Notes: a model not told the origin generated them from the letters alone. A stretch of DNA of 64,000 nt from Gaertneriomyces semiglobifer (GCA_025558075.1 JAHLKF010000002.1:310001-374000), one strand, 5' to 3'. Shown: positions 45,040 through 58,303, numbered from the stretch's first letter. A program made the numbers and translations.

Positions 45040-45665
45040 GCTGCCGATACAGTCCATTTAGATTAGCAGGATCCTTGGTCGCCAGCATGACTGCGCCACC
45101 CGCGCGACGAAGCGTTGGCGACTGACTACTGACAAGTGCTGGTGTGGACCAAGCCTGCAATATAATGCCGTCAGAGCTAAAAAGTGGACTATGGACGGGG
45201 AGCAAGCCTTTTCACTTTGTCCCTTTGGACCTTCGAACTGTCATCGCTACTTAATTGAGGCACGCGAGCAAGCACTGTTCCATTCACCAATGGGTAAAAC
45301 AACATGAAGAAATGGAAAGGTGACATATTGCTGAGTTGTTTCTTTGGCGTTTCCAATTTGCAACCCGCAGAGCACACTCGTGCAATGGCCATCAAAAAAC
45401 ACAGCAAATTTCTCCTGTAGTGGACTAGTTAGAGCGTTGCTCAAATTCTTGTAGTTCAGGTCTGCGCGACTGCCGAGTCGTTATTTGAAGCTTCAATTTC
45501 TGCATCAGCATCGTAGAGCTCCTCCGTCAGGGCGATGGTTGAATACTACGTAGCATTACTTTGCTACTGCTGATGCCGCACCTCTCGTCCCTCGATATCG
45601 TCGTCAGTCGATTCATTTATTCCAATAACCCTCTGATAACACCCATGCGACGGCATGACAGCGAA
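45040..45665 (-). CDS. Candidate spliced hypothetical gene (weak)
   Basis: The stretch 44688-45874 lacks an obvious gene. On the minus strand a start near 45660 (MPSHGCYQRVIGINESTDDD) joins in frame to an acidic exon (LYDADAEIEASNNDSA). Downstream, a CTAAC branch and CTACAG acceptor at about 45420 precede exons reading EKFAVFFDGHCTSVLCGLQI, or in another frame NGTVLARVPQLSSDDSSK. A last acceptor (TATTGCAG) opens WSTPALVSSQSPTLRRAGG and ends at about 45040. The joins between middle exons are not settled and no family was recognised. Confidence 0.22.
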
Positions 45666-45874
45666 TGTGATTAGTGCCAAAGTCAGCCGAGAAAAATGCC
45701 AGTGTCCCAACGCGTTTAAGCGAGCTTAAACACTCGCAACCATACATACAACTAGTACCAATAGGCTCGCTCCTTCTTTACCTGCTCCTGACTTACCACG
45801 TAATCTCCATTTTCCCAAGTTCCGCCACTCGTGTGGTCAGTATAGGTGGCTGGGGCAGGAAGGACGGTTTTGAA

Positions 45875-48389
45875 ATGCTTTTCTCCAAGGACTCTACAAC
45901 GCGCTCCAACGTAGATCTGGCCCGCGACATGGAAGAGCACTTGCGGAATATGGAGCATCATGCGGCTGCTGGTCAGAGTGTGAATATTACATTGAGAGAT
46001 CCTGCCCTCACTGTTGAGACGCAAGGAAACGCTGGTGATCCTGGAGACGTGCCTGAGAGTATCCAAAACGGTCACCAACGACCGCGATCTGCTTCAGCAG
46101 AGTCATTACCGTCAAATATTCCCTCTTCGGCCTCCCAGGCATCTGTGCCGAATCAGTTACAACCGCCACGAACCCCGGCCATGTCTACTACATCACCACC
46201 CTCTCGGGAGGCATCCAACCCCGGCTCTCGAAGACCGTCGGGAACGAGTACACCTCATTCACACCCTTTGACGCCTCGTCTTGCTGCCGCACTTTTATCA
46301 ACCCAAACTCCCGCTCCTCCTCCATCCGTCTCTCTCAAACGCAACAATGAGTTTTGGCATTTGTTTCCTCGGCTTAAAAATGACACCCTTGTGGAGGACT
46401 TCAGCTGTGCATGGCAAAAGGAAGTCCTAATTCAAGGGCGAATGTATGTTGCGAAGACTGCGGTAGCGTTCTATGCAAGCTTGTTGGGATGGGTGCATGA
46501 GGTAGGACCTATGCTTGATCATCCAGGGTTGCTGGCGAAAGTTTTACTAAAAACGTCGCTATTCGCAGGTGATCATTCCCTACGACGAAATTGTGTCTAT
46601 CACCAAGCAAAACATTGCGGCGATCATTCCAAATAGTATTGAAATTTCGACAGCAGAGAACAAGTACTTTTTCGCATCGTTCCTTCACCGAGATACCACT
46701 TATGGATGGCTGATGAAGCTGTGGAAACCGGTCAACCTGCGCAAGTCTAGCGTCCAAATGATGACAATTCGAAAGAGCTCATCTGGACTGAATATGCATG
46801 ATCCGGAGATGATGAGTCAGGTGGACGATATCGATATCTTTAAGGCGGATAACCACGCGAAAGCAACTGATACTAAACCTGAGCTTGCATCTCGTCTACC
46901 CAACATGGACATTCGACCCCCTCCACCCGCTCATGTCGCGACGCATGGCCTAGGCGCCAGGTATGACGAAGGCCCTAGCTCCCCGACGGATTCCACCACC
47001 CCACCTATACCGAAGTCACCAGCGGAGCTATTGAGTAAACATTCGCCGCCAATCAGCACTGAACCAGAGGTGTCACGAATGGCCCGAGAAAGTATTAGGT
47101 CACCCACACCGGAGAGCGAGTTGAAGGAACAAGTTGCACAGGATGTCAACATAGCCCGCGACGAATCTGACCGTACCCAAACGCGGCGTGAGAAAAAGCG
47201 CAAGCATCGCAAACCCAAACATAAACACAAGCCCGATACATCCTCCTCTCATCAGCCTTGTGCCTGCCTAGCTAGTCACTCAGGATTTACTGAAATCCTC
47301 CCGGTTTCCATTTTTCCATACGGTGTCCAAGTCATCTACACCTTGCTCTCCTCCCCTTCCTCAATAGCACACGCTGATGGGCTTCAGGCCCAATTTCTCA
47401 CCAACGCTCGAAAATGCTTCGATATTAAGTACACAAACTGGAGTGCTCCCGACATACCGCTACCTGATCCAATGCCGATATCCGATAAGCCATTTCATCA
47501 CCACTCGTCTGACCAGGTTCAAGCCCAACCCACTTTTCGCCGAAACATCACTTACACTCAACCCCTCACCAATCCACTGGGGCCGAAACAGACCACTTGC
47601 ATCTTAACCGATACTGTCCTTCACCACACCCGTTACCACTCATGTCTGGAACAGATCTCCCAAACGCCCTCTGTCCCAAGTGGCGGTTCCTTTCAGGCCA
47701 GAATTCATATTTGTCTAACGGACAACGCCGTAGATGGTGGTAGTGGGCCAGAAGAGGCCACTGCAGTATGGGTGGGCGCCAAAGTGGAATGGACAGGAAG
47801 TTCGTGGATTAAAGGTGTCGTCGAAGGCGCTGTGATGGAAGGGCTGAAAGAGTTTTGGAGCGGCATGAGTCAATGGATGAGCGATCTCACCAAAATGCGA
47901 CCGTTTGTAGATGGACTGGCAGCTGTGGCCGCTCCTACCGCCACCGACACCATGTCCACCTCGCCCGTGTCCGATGACACAGGTGCGTCGTGGAGCGAAA
48001 GCGACGATGGACACGAGCCGCATGTGGACGATGGAGATAGTGTGGCGAAAGGAGCGCAACTACTCGGCTTCAGCACGCCGGTGACGTCTCCGCTATCACA
48101 TCCACTTGAACCGGAACTCATAGCTCTGGAGCAGGCACCAGTACGTCACCGACACTTCCATCATCACAAGCCGACTCCTTTAACTGTAACGCCTGCCAGC
48201 ACTTCCAAAAGACTTGGATACTCTATGCCGATACTGAGGGTCAATTCTCAGATTTTGCTCGGCATGATATTTTGCAGCTCTGTCGCGATCTTAACATTCG
48301 CTTACGCTTTGAGATGGTGGATCCGCCATGAAGTGCGGCGCGCGCTAGAGGAAGCCGGATGTGGTAATGGATCGAAAGTGGGAACGTGA
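45875..48389 (+). CDS. GRAM and VASt domain sterol-transfer protein (LAM/Aster type)
   Basis: Two exons with an intron at about 46500-46568. After a Ser/Pro-rich lead comes a GRAM domain (FWHLFPRLKNDTLVEDFSCA, GRMYVAKTAVAFYASLLGW, then VIIPYDEIVSITKQNIAAII and FFASFLHRDTTYGWLMKLW). A long disordered linker with a basic KKRKHRKPKHKHK patch leads to a VASt/StART-like domain (ILPVSIFPYGVQVIYTLLSS to FWSGMSQWMSDL). It ends with a single membrane helix (ILLGMIFCSSVAILTFAYAL). This is the layout of yeast Lam/Ysp and animal Aster/GRAMD1 proteins, which are anchored in the ER and move sterol at contacts with the plasma membrane. The first in-frame ATG is at 45875; an upstream exon may exist, since the frame stays open back to 45674. 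Confidence 0.85.
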
Positions 48390-48620
48390 GAATGGCAGGC
48401 GGCAGACGGCTGCCGTCTTTTGTACATTACTTAGCCCGTATGCTGGGAACTACTTTTGGAAATGAAGCGTATTTACTAGAGCAAAGACCGACCACGCAGG
48501 GCCACCCAAAACAACCAAGGCACCCGCCATTTGCTCACTAAACATTCATTCAAAAAAGTGTTTTGCGTCACTATTTCGTTCGATCGCTAGGTAGGATTGT
48601 TCTTTGGATTCCTGCTACTC

Positions 48621-50422
48621 TATTTTTTCGATAAGCTCTCCAACTGGCCTTCGAGTTGGCGTATCCGGAGATCGCGGGAGGTAACTTGGTTCTTCAAGTC
48701 CTCATTCTCCTTCCTCAGGGCGTGGTAGGCCTCTTGATACTACAGGAACGATATGCGGTTTGTTAAATCCATGGGCAAACCAACGAAAGTCGTAGAAAAG
48801 CACCAATGTACCTCTTTGTCCGTTTGGGGCAATTTCTCTGTGGTGGCTTCCACTGCAGGGCCACTAGTGACAAACTCTTTGGCCACAGCCGTTGCGGTGA
48901 AACCACCTTCCAGGCTGATCAACTTAGGATCGGCAGTCTTTCCGGCGAAAAATTCATCCACTGTCAGTGATGGTTCCGCGCCAACGGTGTCCGGGTACAA
49001 ATCGGACTGGAAGCCTTCGAGCTACAATGTTCAAATCATTCAGACGAGTTTACCATCAATAACAGCATAGTGTAAAATGCGAAAAGGAAGCGTAAGATCC
49101 ATACCTTACGAGGCACCTTGAAAGAGATAGGCTCAACCAGGGACACGTGCACTTTGTACGCGCGGGCTACTTCGCATTCAGCGACGTTGACGGCGCGCTT
49201 AGGAAGGAAGCTGATGCCACGTTGAGGTTCTGCGGACTTGTATTCGGACAAGAAGTAAAGTCCCTTTTCGTCGTCGACCCATTCGTAGTAACGAATATTT
49301 CCATCACCTTTTCCAGCCAGGTATAACACGCTGGTATCGGCATCAAAGAATGGCATGAGCATTCCAGAGGCTGTGTCAATGTTTTCTTGCTTCAACGGCT
49401 CAGCGAGGTTTTGGGTGTCGTAGATGAAGACCTGACGGTCACTGGTGCGGCTAAAACCGGTAGTGACAATGCGGGGAGCGTTGCCCATCCAGCTGACACG
49501 GGCACCCTTGATACCTGCATGGCCATTGGTTTCTTGAACAACTTTGTTGGAACGGACGTCGAAAATACGCAGCCTCTTGTCCTTGCAGGTCGTCACGACG
49601 CATGTACCGTTGTAGTTCCAGGCAAGCGACTGGATGATCTCTGTGTGGCCAGTGAGCTCCTGACGCTCCTTACCGGACGTGATGTCCCACAACTTGATGG
49701 TATAGTCCGCACTGGAACTGGCAAGCAAGTTGTCGGCTGTCGGGTGGAACAGAACGTGACCAACCTGTTCGTCGAATTACAGATCAGTTGCCTGCAAGTA
49801 CGTAATAGCTGTCAAAAGCCTCCAATCACCTTACGAGCGTGGCCACTCAGCGTCAGCGCTGGAGTGTTGACGCTCTCCGTGGGTCCGCCTTCAGGAATGG
49901 TCCATACCATAACCTTCGCAAATGTGCATATTAGTCACTCAACATTGTCAAACGCTTCGCAGAAAAACCTCACCTTGCAGTCCTCAGAAGCAGAGGCCAC
50001 AACATGGTCATTAAAGGGGTTGAAGTCGGTATCCAAGACGGCAGCAGTGTGACCATTGTACACCGGCAAGGTTTCACTGAGTTTGCCGGTGGTACCGTGA
50101 GGGATGACAGCAAAGGCACCACCACCACTGGCCTCCAAGTTCACAGAGATGAAGAGTGGGTTGGCCTTGACAAGGTTGGTATCCCAAGCATTGCGGGTGA
50201 CTTTCAGGTTATCGTAGCACTGGTCGCGTTTGGTCGCATTACCGTAAACGTGACGGTCTACAAACGAAGACATACAGACATCAGCGGAACTGCATGTGAT
50301 GATGTTGCGTTGCAAGGTTATCATCTTTTGAACGAAGAATAGCCATGTCGCTCTGCATGAACTGAATCACCCCATATGACCACCTCCCACTTACATTTGG
50401 AAGCACGGACGAAACGGGACAT
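48621..50422 (-). CDS. CRN1: Coronin
   Basis: Starts at 50422 with the coronin signature MSRFVRASKY split by an intron of about 125 nt: the next exon opens RHVYGNATKRDQCYDNLKVT. WD repeats follow (GHTAAVLDTDFNPFNDHVVA, HPTADNLLASSSADYTIKLW, GHTEIIQSLAWNYNGTCVVT), then the coronin extension GISFLPKRAVNVAECEVARA and YPDTVGAEPSLTVDEFFAG. A short coiled coil (ENEDLKNQVTSRDLRIRQLE) ends the protein at 48621. Length and layout are those of short type I coronins, which bind F-actin and regulate Arp2/3 in cortical actin patches and motility. A role beside END3 in actin-based endocytosis is plausible but general. Confidence 0.95.
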
Positions 50423-50911
50423 GGTCTGTTTTCAAGATTCACAGATCTACCCAACCAATCCAATTAGAAGCTTACCAAACTCCAAACGCCAACATCTACT
50501 CACATTCACCAAAATACAGGAAAGAAGGTATAGGAAGAGATATAGGGTAACGACGACGGCTCGGCAAGTCCAAGGTACAGAGGATTAGTGCTTCCTCCTT
50601 TCTTCTGAAGTACGATGGCCTGTGGCGGAAAGGAGGCGACAGACGCTGGCTGGTTATAAGGAAGCCCCCAGGAAGATCTAAATATAGCGACAGTTCGTTG
50701 TTATTTCGGTCGTCGGTGTGCGTCTTCACGCCGGTAACGCGAGGTGCTACCTATACATATTAATTTCGTTACCAGACAACTGTGCCACTGTAAATTTCAC
50801 GGTAATTTGGTTATTTTTCATAGATGAGGACATGTGTTTTCGACACCGAAACAGCACAGGAAACCGCTGAACGGGCGACATTGTCAACGAACGAAAAGCA
50901 ACTACGAAACC
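50423..50911. other. Divergent promoter region, coronin / SGT2
   Basis: About 0.5 kb without supported frames; the start of SGT2 at 50912 is the first ATG that gives the family N-terminus. Confidence 0.55.
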
Positions 50912-52170
50912 ATGGCCGATGATAAGCGCAAGCGTCTAGCGGTCGCAATCTGCGACTACCTCAATGAATCCGTTTCGTCGGGGGTCATAAAGCAAGAAGA
51001 TGCCGAGGGAATTGAAGGTGAGAGATCAATGATTCATCATGGGGAACTATCACAACATTCAAAACTGACACCCAGTCCTGGAATAGTTGCTGTGCAGTGC
51101 ATTGGAGAAGCCTTTGGTGTTGACACTTCGGATGAGAAGCAGGTGGCAGAATACTCCATTAAACCTGTAACACTCCCCAAGATCTTCGACATCTTTCTCG
51201 CGACTCAACAAAAGGCTGGTCAACCAAAGCCGGCAGACAAGTCCACGAGTGCTCCTGTGCAGAATGTTGACAACAAGGCCAAGGCGGAGGAACTCAAGGC
51301 AGCTGGGAATAAGAAGATGACCGATAAGAATTATACCGAGGCCATCAGCTTGTACTCTCAAGCGATTGCCTTCGACGGAGACAATGCCATTTACTATTCC
51401 AACAGGTTGGTATTTGTGAAGCTTTAGCCCTCATGGTAATCCATCTAAGCTTTATTTAGAGCTGCTGCTCACACTCAGGCTGGCGATTTCCAATCGGCGG
51501 TATCGGACGCACAGAAAGCCACAGATATCGATCCTAAGTACAGCAAAGCTTATAGCCGTCTTGCGTAAGTAAGCACCGGTGTTATCGTTTCTTAGGCCGC
51601 TTAACTGACATGGACTCCTATTCTATCAGGCAAGCCCAGCTTTGCTTGAACAACTATGCCGAGGCAAAGGAGGCTGCGGAGGAAGGCCTGAGATTGGAAC
51701 CTGGCAATGCGGCGTTGAAGAACACGTTGGCTTCCGCTGAACAGAAATTGAGGTCAGAGTCAAACCCGTCCAATGCTGCGGCCCCGTCTGGTGGCGCGCG
51801 TGGTGGGATCCCAGGGATGCCTGCTGGTATGGACTTCGGAGCTATGTTGAACAACCCCAACTTTATGCAAATGGGTGAGTGGTCCGACCGGCACCGTAAT
51901 CAGTCGAGCCTTCAATATTGATGAGTGACGTTTGTAGCCGCCTCAATGATGAACAACCCCGCCGTCGGCCAGATGATGCAAAACCCAGCGTTCGCCCAGA
52001 TGTAAGGTTCACAGATATTTCGCAAAGTTGGGACCAGTTTGCTGATACGTCTATGTAGGGCCCAGCAAGTTATGTCCGACCCGAATGCTTTGCAAAGCAT
52101 CCTGAGCGACCCATCGTTAGCAGGTGCTGCTGGCGATATGTTGAAGAACGGTCAATTCCCCCCCTCGTGA
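50912..52170 (+). CDS. SGT2: Small glutamine-rich TPR co-chaperone (SGT2/SGTA)
   Basis: Several exons. MADDKRKRLAVAICDYLNES begins the N-terminal dimerisation domain that binds Get5/Ubl4A; it continues after an intron as VAVQCIGEAFGVD and KPVTLPKIFDIFL. Three TPR units follow (AEELKAAGNKKMTDKNYTEA, AAAHTQAGDFQSAVSDAQKA, LAQAQLCLNNYAEAKEAAEE). The C-terminus is rich in Met, Asn, Pro and Gly (FGAMLNNPNFMQM, MMNNPAVGQMMQNPAFAQM) and binds hydrophobic segments. SGT2 hands tail-anchored membrane proteins to the GET pathway and works with Hsp70/Hsp90. The last exons are very short, and the 3' end at 52170 is 92 bp from that of IFT88. Confidence 0.94.
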
Positions 52171-52262
52171 ATACATGTAGGTAATTGCGGACAGGGGCTC
52201 TGAATCATCAATTTTCACCTGATATGAGAATATTATTGTTTTGTATGATGAATATATTTACA

Positions 52263-55200
52263 TTACTCCGGTAGAAGATTGCCCACATCCTCGTGCCAGT
52301 CATCATCCATTTTTGGTTGCCTCTGTGAATAGTGGTGAGTAAAAGAAAGCCAAATTGGACAGAAAACGTAACTTACTGCTGTTTGCGGTCTTCGTGTGGG
52401 GTTGGGATCTTGAAAGTGGAAGCGATACGTTAACGATCACGCGCCAGCTTCTTCAGCCTCAAGCAGGCAACCCTACCTATTTTCTCCGCAGGCAGCATGC
52501 TCTGACTTAGCGGAGGTTTCGACGGCGTATCCGTACCAGTCGACCTTAGCGATGCGCGGGACACGCCAGATCCCGCCCCATCATTCACATCACCTTGTTT
52601 GTTTCCCATAATGGCAGCCGCTTCTGCTTCTCGATCTTTCGCCCGTTCGGCCCTACTGAGACGCTCGGCGTACTCGTGTACTTCCTTCATGCCCAAGTCC
52701 GTGCATATACGCACTAAAAATCGCAAACCTTCGCAGACAAAGAGAAGCATGTCAGTAATCGGGCACCACTCCAACTCGGGTTTTGCGTGCCAGCTTACAT
52801 TCTACATTCTCGGGGAACTTCTCGTGTATCCTTTTGTATGTTTCCAACGACTGCTGGTAATTTCCAATCCTTCGATGACAACTTGCAATCATCAACTGCC
52901 ACTTCACCTCCTGTGGCTGTATCATCACCCCTCTTTCAAAGAACTGGATGGCCTGCTCATACATCTCACACTCCACGTAGTACGCCCCGAGCCAGGCTAT
53001 GGTATCCATGTTGGAAGGGAAGTACCGATAGGACTCCGAGTAATACTGGAACGCTTGTGTTTTGTCGCCATCGCGCACGCATATCTTGCCCAAACGCGCG
53101 AGCACACCGGGATCTGTGGGTACGACCGATATCAATATGTTCAGCCATTCCATGGCTTGTCGTATGTTGCCTTGTTTTTCACATCTGTAAACAACGAGGA
53201 AACTTCATCAATACAGACTCGCCGCGGGACAATGCAGTGCAGACGGCTCACATGTCGGCAATTTGATATATGACTTCAGCGCTGTTGCGAAGCATGGAGT
53301 AAAGTTTCTCGAACCATTGCAATGCTTCAGAAAAGCGTCCGGATTGCTTATTGGCCAAGCCTTGCAGAGCCAAAATGCGCCATCAGCATTGATGTGCAGA
53401 AGTTGCAATAATTACGCATCCGCACATACCGAGGTTGTACATGGCTTCTGTGCATACGGCGTCAACGCTAACGGCTTCTTGATAATACTGTCGGGCCTTG
53501 TCATAATCGCCTAATGAGGGTTAGATCAACAAAAGCTTGTTCGGTAATTCTGAGACAACAAAAAGGTCAAGGAAACGCACCTCGGACGTAGGCGCAGTTG
53601 CCGCGGTTTGTATGTGCCTTTGCGTTATACCGATCCGCTGAGATGGCCGCATCCGCGTATCTCTCGGCTTGCTTGAGATCTCCATCCAGGAAATATAAGA
53701 ATGAGAGATTCGTCGCTGCGGTCGCCATCATTTTCTGATCCGTTTTCTCAAACGCCTTCAAAGTGTCAACGGCCTAAACAGCTAGTGGTCAACTTCATGT
53801 CGCAGATCGACCATGTTATCACGCAAGGCCAAACCTTGTTGAAGTCTTTTGCTTTCAGAAATTGAAGAGCTTTCGCAATCTCAATGTCGCTGGCTATTGC
53901 AGCATGCGGCGACGCTTTAATCATTTCAACAATCCAATCATATCCAGCAGGCACTGTGCCTTCAATGGTTGGCGCTATGAGCTTTGATGCCAATAATATG
54001 AATCGCTCAGCTTGATGCTGCTTTTTTCGCGCGACGGCACGCAGTTCGTCCTCATTGAATAAATCTCTGTCCTCAATCGGCTCACTTGTGGTGTTGGGGC
54101 TCCCAAAATCGTCATTCTGCTCAACCGCTACCGGGCGGATAGACGTCAGTCGTTGTAGTCCCCTTTTCATTCGTTCTTTATCGCCCAACGCAAAGTAACA
54201 TAATATTAAATTAAATCCTGCGTGAAAGTCAGGGCTTCCTTCCATGATTGCCTCAAACGATGTGATGGCATCTTGGAACTGGCCCATCCTGATAAAAGCG
54301 ATGCCGATGTTTCGCATGATCCGCAATCTACGAGTAATAAGGTGTAAGTTCGATGTCCTTTCCCTCGCGAATGGCTTTCCAACAACGGTACCGTATTTCT
54401 CGGTTTGATCCTGATACCTGATCCAGCGCCATTCTGTACATTTTAATCGCTTGGGTATACTTTTTCTGCGCAAAGTAAATGTTTCCCATATTCACTCTCA
54501 ACCTCCCACTCTGGTTAAACATCTTGTTTTTGACAATTACAGAGTATGTGTTAAGTGCCTCTTGGTACATTTGGTTCGCCTCGTACTGGTTGGCAAGATT
54601 GAACAAGACGCAGTAGGTGAGGTCCAAGTTCATCTGATCTGCCAATTCCAGTTGCTCGCGATGTCGTGAAAGTTGACGCTCCTTCTTGCCCGCATCTTTG
54701 GCTCTTTCCAGAGCAACAGACAGGTTGCCTTCGCTAGCCGCAATGGCAGACTCCTCTACCAACGCAGTCACCTTTTGTTCCAGTTTTCGGATCTGCTCTT
54801 CTGGCGTTTCTTCCAGTTTGTGGTACCCTCCTCCGGATGCGCTAGCAGTTCTTGCTTTTACACGGTTACGTCAGAAAACTTGCCATCATTTCTCAAGAAA
54901 AGGATATCATCGTACCAGCTTGGTTGAAAGGGTCAAACGCTTGACCTGCCGCCATTCCGGCTCGTCCGCGACTCGTGTATCCCGCTGCGCGCATAGATGT
55001 CATTGGCCGTGCATCGCCGTCTCCAGCTGATCTAAATGCTGTTGCCACCCTTCCCCCATAACTGGTTTGGCCTGGCTGGCCCGCAGATGTTCGGCCGGCT
55101 GAAGTCCATGCGGCTCGACCATAACTTGTTGTGACTGGCTGAAGAGGGTCAGAGATGTTGAGCGAGAAGCAAGACAGGAGAAATACAGGCAAAGAACGTA

Positions 55201-55308
55201 ATAGCGTACTCTTTTGTCGAACGAATATAGATCTTCGTCTTCATCACCGGCTATGTTGTGAAGAGTCGTTGTTGAACCAGGATCCAGCCCCAGAACTTGC
55301 CTGCGCAT
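52263..55308 (-). CDS. IFT88: Intraflagellar transport protein 88 (IFT88)
   Basis: Gene of at least ten exons. The N-terminus holds DEDEDLYSFDK and a Gly/Arg/Ser-rich low-complexity part (AAWTSAGRTSAGQPGQTSYG). Next are the coiled EEQIRKLEQKVTALVEES and a long TPR array (LANQYEANQMYQEALNTYSV, VNMGNIYFAQKKYTQAIKMY, NIGIAFIRMGQFQDAITSFE, NRGNCAYVRG, VLARLGKICVRDGDKTQAFQ, ASCHRRIGNYQQSLETYKRI). The last exon ends MDDDWHEDVGNLLPE, a conserved IFT88 tail. IFT88 is a core subunit of IFT complex B, required to build cilia. The start at 55308 (MRRQVLGLDPGS) is the best available, but an upstream exon is possible. Confidence 0.94.
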
Positions 55309-55738
55309 TGTAGATCAGCAGTCAGCTTACCCGAAGATAGATCTTAAGAAAGAGGCAGACACACCTCTCTTGCCTAGACCGAAACATCTAGTAGGACTAC
55401 TGCACAGCGAGCGTTCGAGGATTCTCGCATGGACTTCAGTCCAAATTAACTGCCAGCATTCGTTGGAGACGCGGTAAGTAAGAACTCCGCTGGATGACAT
55501 AAGACACTAGCTGCGTGGGGACGTAGGTTCGATGTGCGCACACTGCACTCTGCTTTGTTCTTTTCATATGCCATCCTTCTGCATCATAACCATATGTGTG
55601 GTAGTTGCTCCTGCCCCGCTTCGGATTTCGGACAAACCGTCTTCTTCGACGACAACTCGTATTATTAAATGCTTAATTACATGTAATGGGGACGTTATGC
55701 CATGTAAGGAAGGTAGAAATGCGCAGGACGGAGCTGCT
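55309..55738. other. Intergenic, IFT88 5' side / NCA2 3' side
   Basis: About 0.43 kb upstream of IFT88. No X-box or other ciliary-gene element was recognised by eye. Confidence 0.45.
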
Positions 55739-58088
55739 TCAGGAATCTCGGGCAAAGGCGTACGTCCTCCACATTCTATGAACCGTCTCCATCCGTTGTG
55801 TAACCGTCCAGTCATGCTCAGTGTGGTTATCATCAGCAACACAGACATCATCGCAATACCCACTCTCCAACTCTCGCAGATCTTCTATGAATCTCTGGCG
55901 AGTGTTTGCGCGGCGAGGCACAGACGAGGCCAGACGGCGTAGCAAGTATACTTCGCACAGAAGCAGGCCGTGCGACTTATAGGATAGCGCCGGTGGCGAT
56001 CCAGATCGGTTGGAACGATTTAGTAATCGATCAATGTTCCTTCGATGTTGGTGAGATGATGAACAAGGCACTTGGTGCAATCTGCGGCTTACCTCAGACT
56101 GGAACGAATCATTTCATAGCTCTGTTTTCGAGACTTGCTCTTGCCTCCACTCAATAACCTTCGAACCTCTCTGCTGAGAGACCATGTTACCAAAAGTGAT
56201 GGCACGACCGCCAGAAAGGCGAAATTCAGTTCATTTGATCTAAGTAATTTGTCGAGGGCAGATATCGCTAATTCGCCGTCCACTTTTGCCTTCTGGATCT
56301 GGATCAGAAGGGCTCTGATCAAATCTCCTGGTTGTCGTGCAAGATCTTTAGCTAGCAACCCCAATGCGCTTTCACCAATTGCAGACCTACCAGTGATGGC
56401 ATTTTTCAACGGTGCTTTAATCTCCTCAGTGTACCTCTGAAGTACAACGCTCAAGTCGCCGCTTTGAGCTTGCTTTGCAACCTCCTGCAACATAAGCGGA
56501 TCTGTTATGCCCCGATGCTCGGCATAGTCAACAATCATTCTTTCAAGCGACTATTGGCACCAAATTGTTTAGGCTACCTGCTCCCATAATTAGGCGACGT
56601 AATGCGCTCACTCACCGCCAAATCTGCATTAAGCGATTCGCTTGATTGAATCGCCAACCGTGCTTCCTTATGGCGGATTGTGGAATATATGTCACGTAGT
56701 GGCTTGAGGATCCACTCGCTCCAAAAACTTGCTACCGTATCCTTCAATGCCTCAGCCCACTCTAAAACATCGTCCCATCGAAAAGCCAAGGTGGATGCGG
56801 CTCGATATGCGGCAAAGGAGCTTAATAACACTGGTGCCCACATCCGGGCAGTCGGCGAAGGACGGCCGTATGTTTGTAGAAGCGAAGCAAACGAGTCGTC
56901 AAAGGTAGATAAGGAAGTGTAAACGCCATATGCCTTCCGGTATAGTATCGACACAGTTTGAGGTGTCACTTGAGAAGCTTCATCTGAAAGATCACAGTGT
57001 TACTCAAACGAAGAGCGTCCACAGTCCGGTCGGGTCCTACCGTCTAAGTAGGCAAGATCTTCGACATCGGCCAGGGAGGTTGTATCATGCTTTCGACTGA
57101 CGTCCGCCATCCTTGTTAAAACTCCAGCCATAAGCGCCAGCGATTTGGATAAAGCCCCTCGCACTTCGTCGCCGCTGGAGGCGAGTGTCTCGTCCGAGGC
57201 CACTCGTAATTCTTTGAACTTTTTGGAAATTCGTGTGGTTGTCGCCGCAATCCCAATGCCTCGGTCGGCTAATAATCCCAGGCACGCCGCCTGAAGCTCA
57301 TGTACGGCTTCCAGCCTTTCACGCTTCGCGCGTATTTCCCGTCTGGCTAACTCAAACAAGGTCGGCGGGGGCCTTAAATTAGCCAACCTAAGGCCTATAA
57401 AACTAGTGGTAACGCCTGGTGACAAGGCATACCTGCTATGCCATACACTTTGCAGCGCACTGACAGCTTCTTTCGCGAGCGTTTTCAGTTCAGGCCGTAC
57501 GTTAGCTGGGTGATGCGACCGAACGTGATCAAAAACTAGCCCGCCATAGTGGTAGATACGATGCGGTAAAGTCTGCACTAAGTAGTATCCAGAACGAAGC
57601 TTGGAGTACTCCTTCTCGCGCCAGTATGCTATGTCTGGAGGAAGCGCGGTAGAGTTGTTCAGCAGCTTGTTCAGCAGATGGGCATGTAGGACAGCGACGC
57701 ACTTGGCGAGACTCGCTAATTGGGCAACCGATGGCTGGGACTCGGTAGAGGCATTGCTTTCATCAATTGGCGCGCCGATAGTTCGACCATAGCATGCGGA
57801 GTATATACGCTCCAGGATTTGCCCAACTTCAGGCAACGGTGGCAGATGGTCTTCGGCAAATGCATCGCCAGAGTGCTTCGCAGGAGAAGGTTTGAGCGCG
57901 CTAGACTGCAGGGCTTCCCATATGGTTACCGCTGTCCTTTCTATAGCATCTGGTGTGGTCTCCTGTCCTGCGGCGGGTGTAAAAAGGCTGGCAAATGTCC
58001 GGCCGACGTCATCGTGATCTGCATCCAGATGGAAGATGGTATCAATGACCTCCAACTGAGAGTTCAGTCTCTCTGTTACAAAACCCAT
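55739..58088 (-). CDS. NCA2: NCA2-like mitochondrial protein
   Basis: Spliced gene. It starts MGFVTERLNSQLEVIDTIFH at 58088, an internal Met of a longer frame, chosen because the upstream part lacks family character. The long first exon has DIAYWREKEYSKLRSGYYLV and GLRLANLRPPPTLFELARRE. Later exons carry MWAPVLLSSFAAYRAASTLA, WSEWILKPLRDIYSTIRHKE, SLNADL, then IVDYAEHRGITDPLMLQEVA and LNFAFLAVVPSLLVTWSLSR. The last exon reads FCEVYLLRRLASSVPRRANT-like sequence and ends at 55739. Order and motifs match fungal NCA2, an outer-membrane mitochondrial protein needed in yeast for proper expression of the ATP6/ATP8 transcript. It is divergent from dUTPase across 215 bp. Confidence 0.86.
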
Positions 58089-58170
58089 CCTGTTATCATC
58101 CTCCTTCTGATTCCTACCTTGTCCACTTCCGTCACAGTTCGGCTGAAATGCGAACTGAAAGTGACATTTT

Positions 58171-58176
58171 ACGCGT
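58171..58176. promoter_or_regulatory. Possible MCB element (ACGCGT) before dUTPase
   Basis: ACGCGT lies about 130 bp upstream of the dUTPase start in the short promoter it shares with NCA2. In yeasts the MBF factor uses this MCB motif for S-phase genes, which would suit dUTPase. The same hexamer occurs elsewhere in the window by chance, so the support is weak. Confidence 0.3.
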
Positions 58177-58303
58177 GTAGTCGATAACACCGAGTTCGGA
58201 CAGCACGCCGACGATCGACAGGACATCACTGGAAAAGCATTTGTCCTCCGACTTGACCACATCTCTAAACCGTGCTACCGAGAACCCAACGGAAGAAGTC
58301 AAG

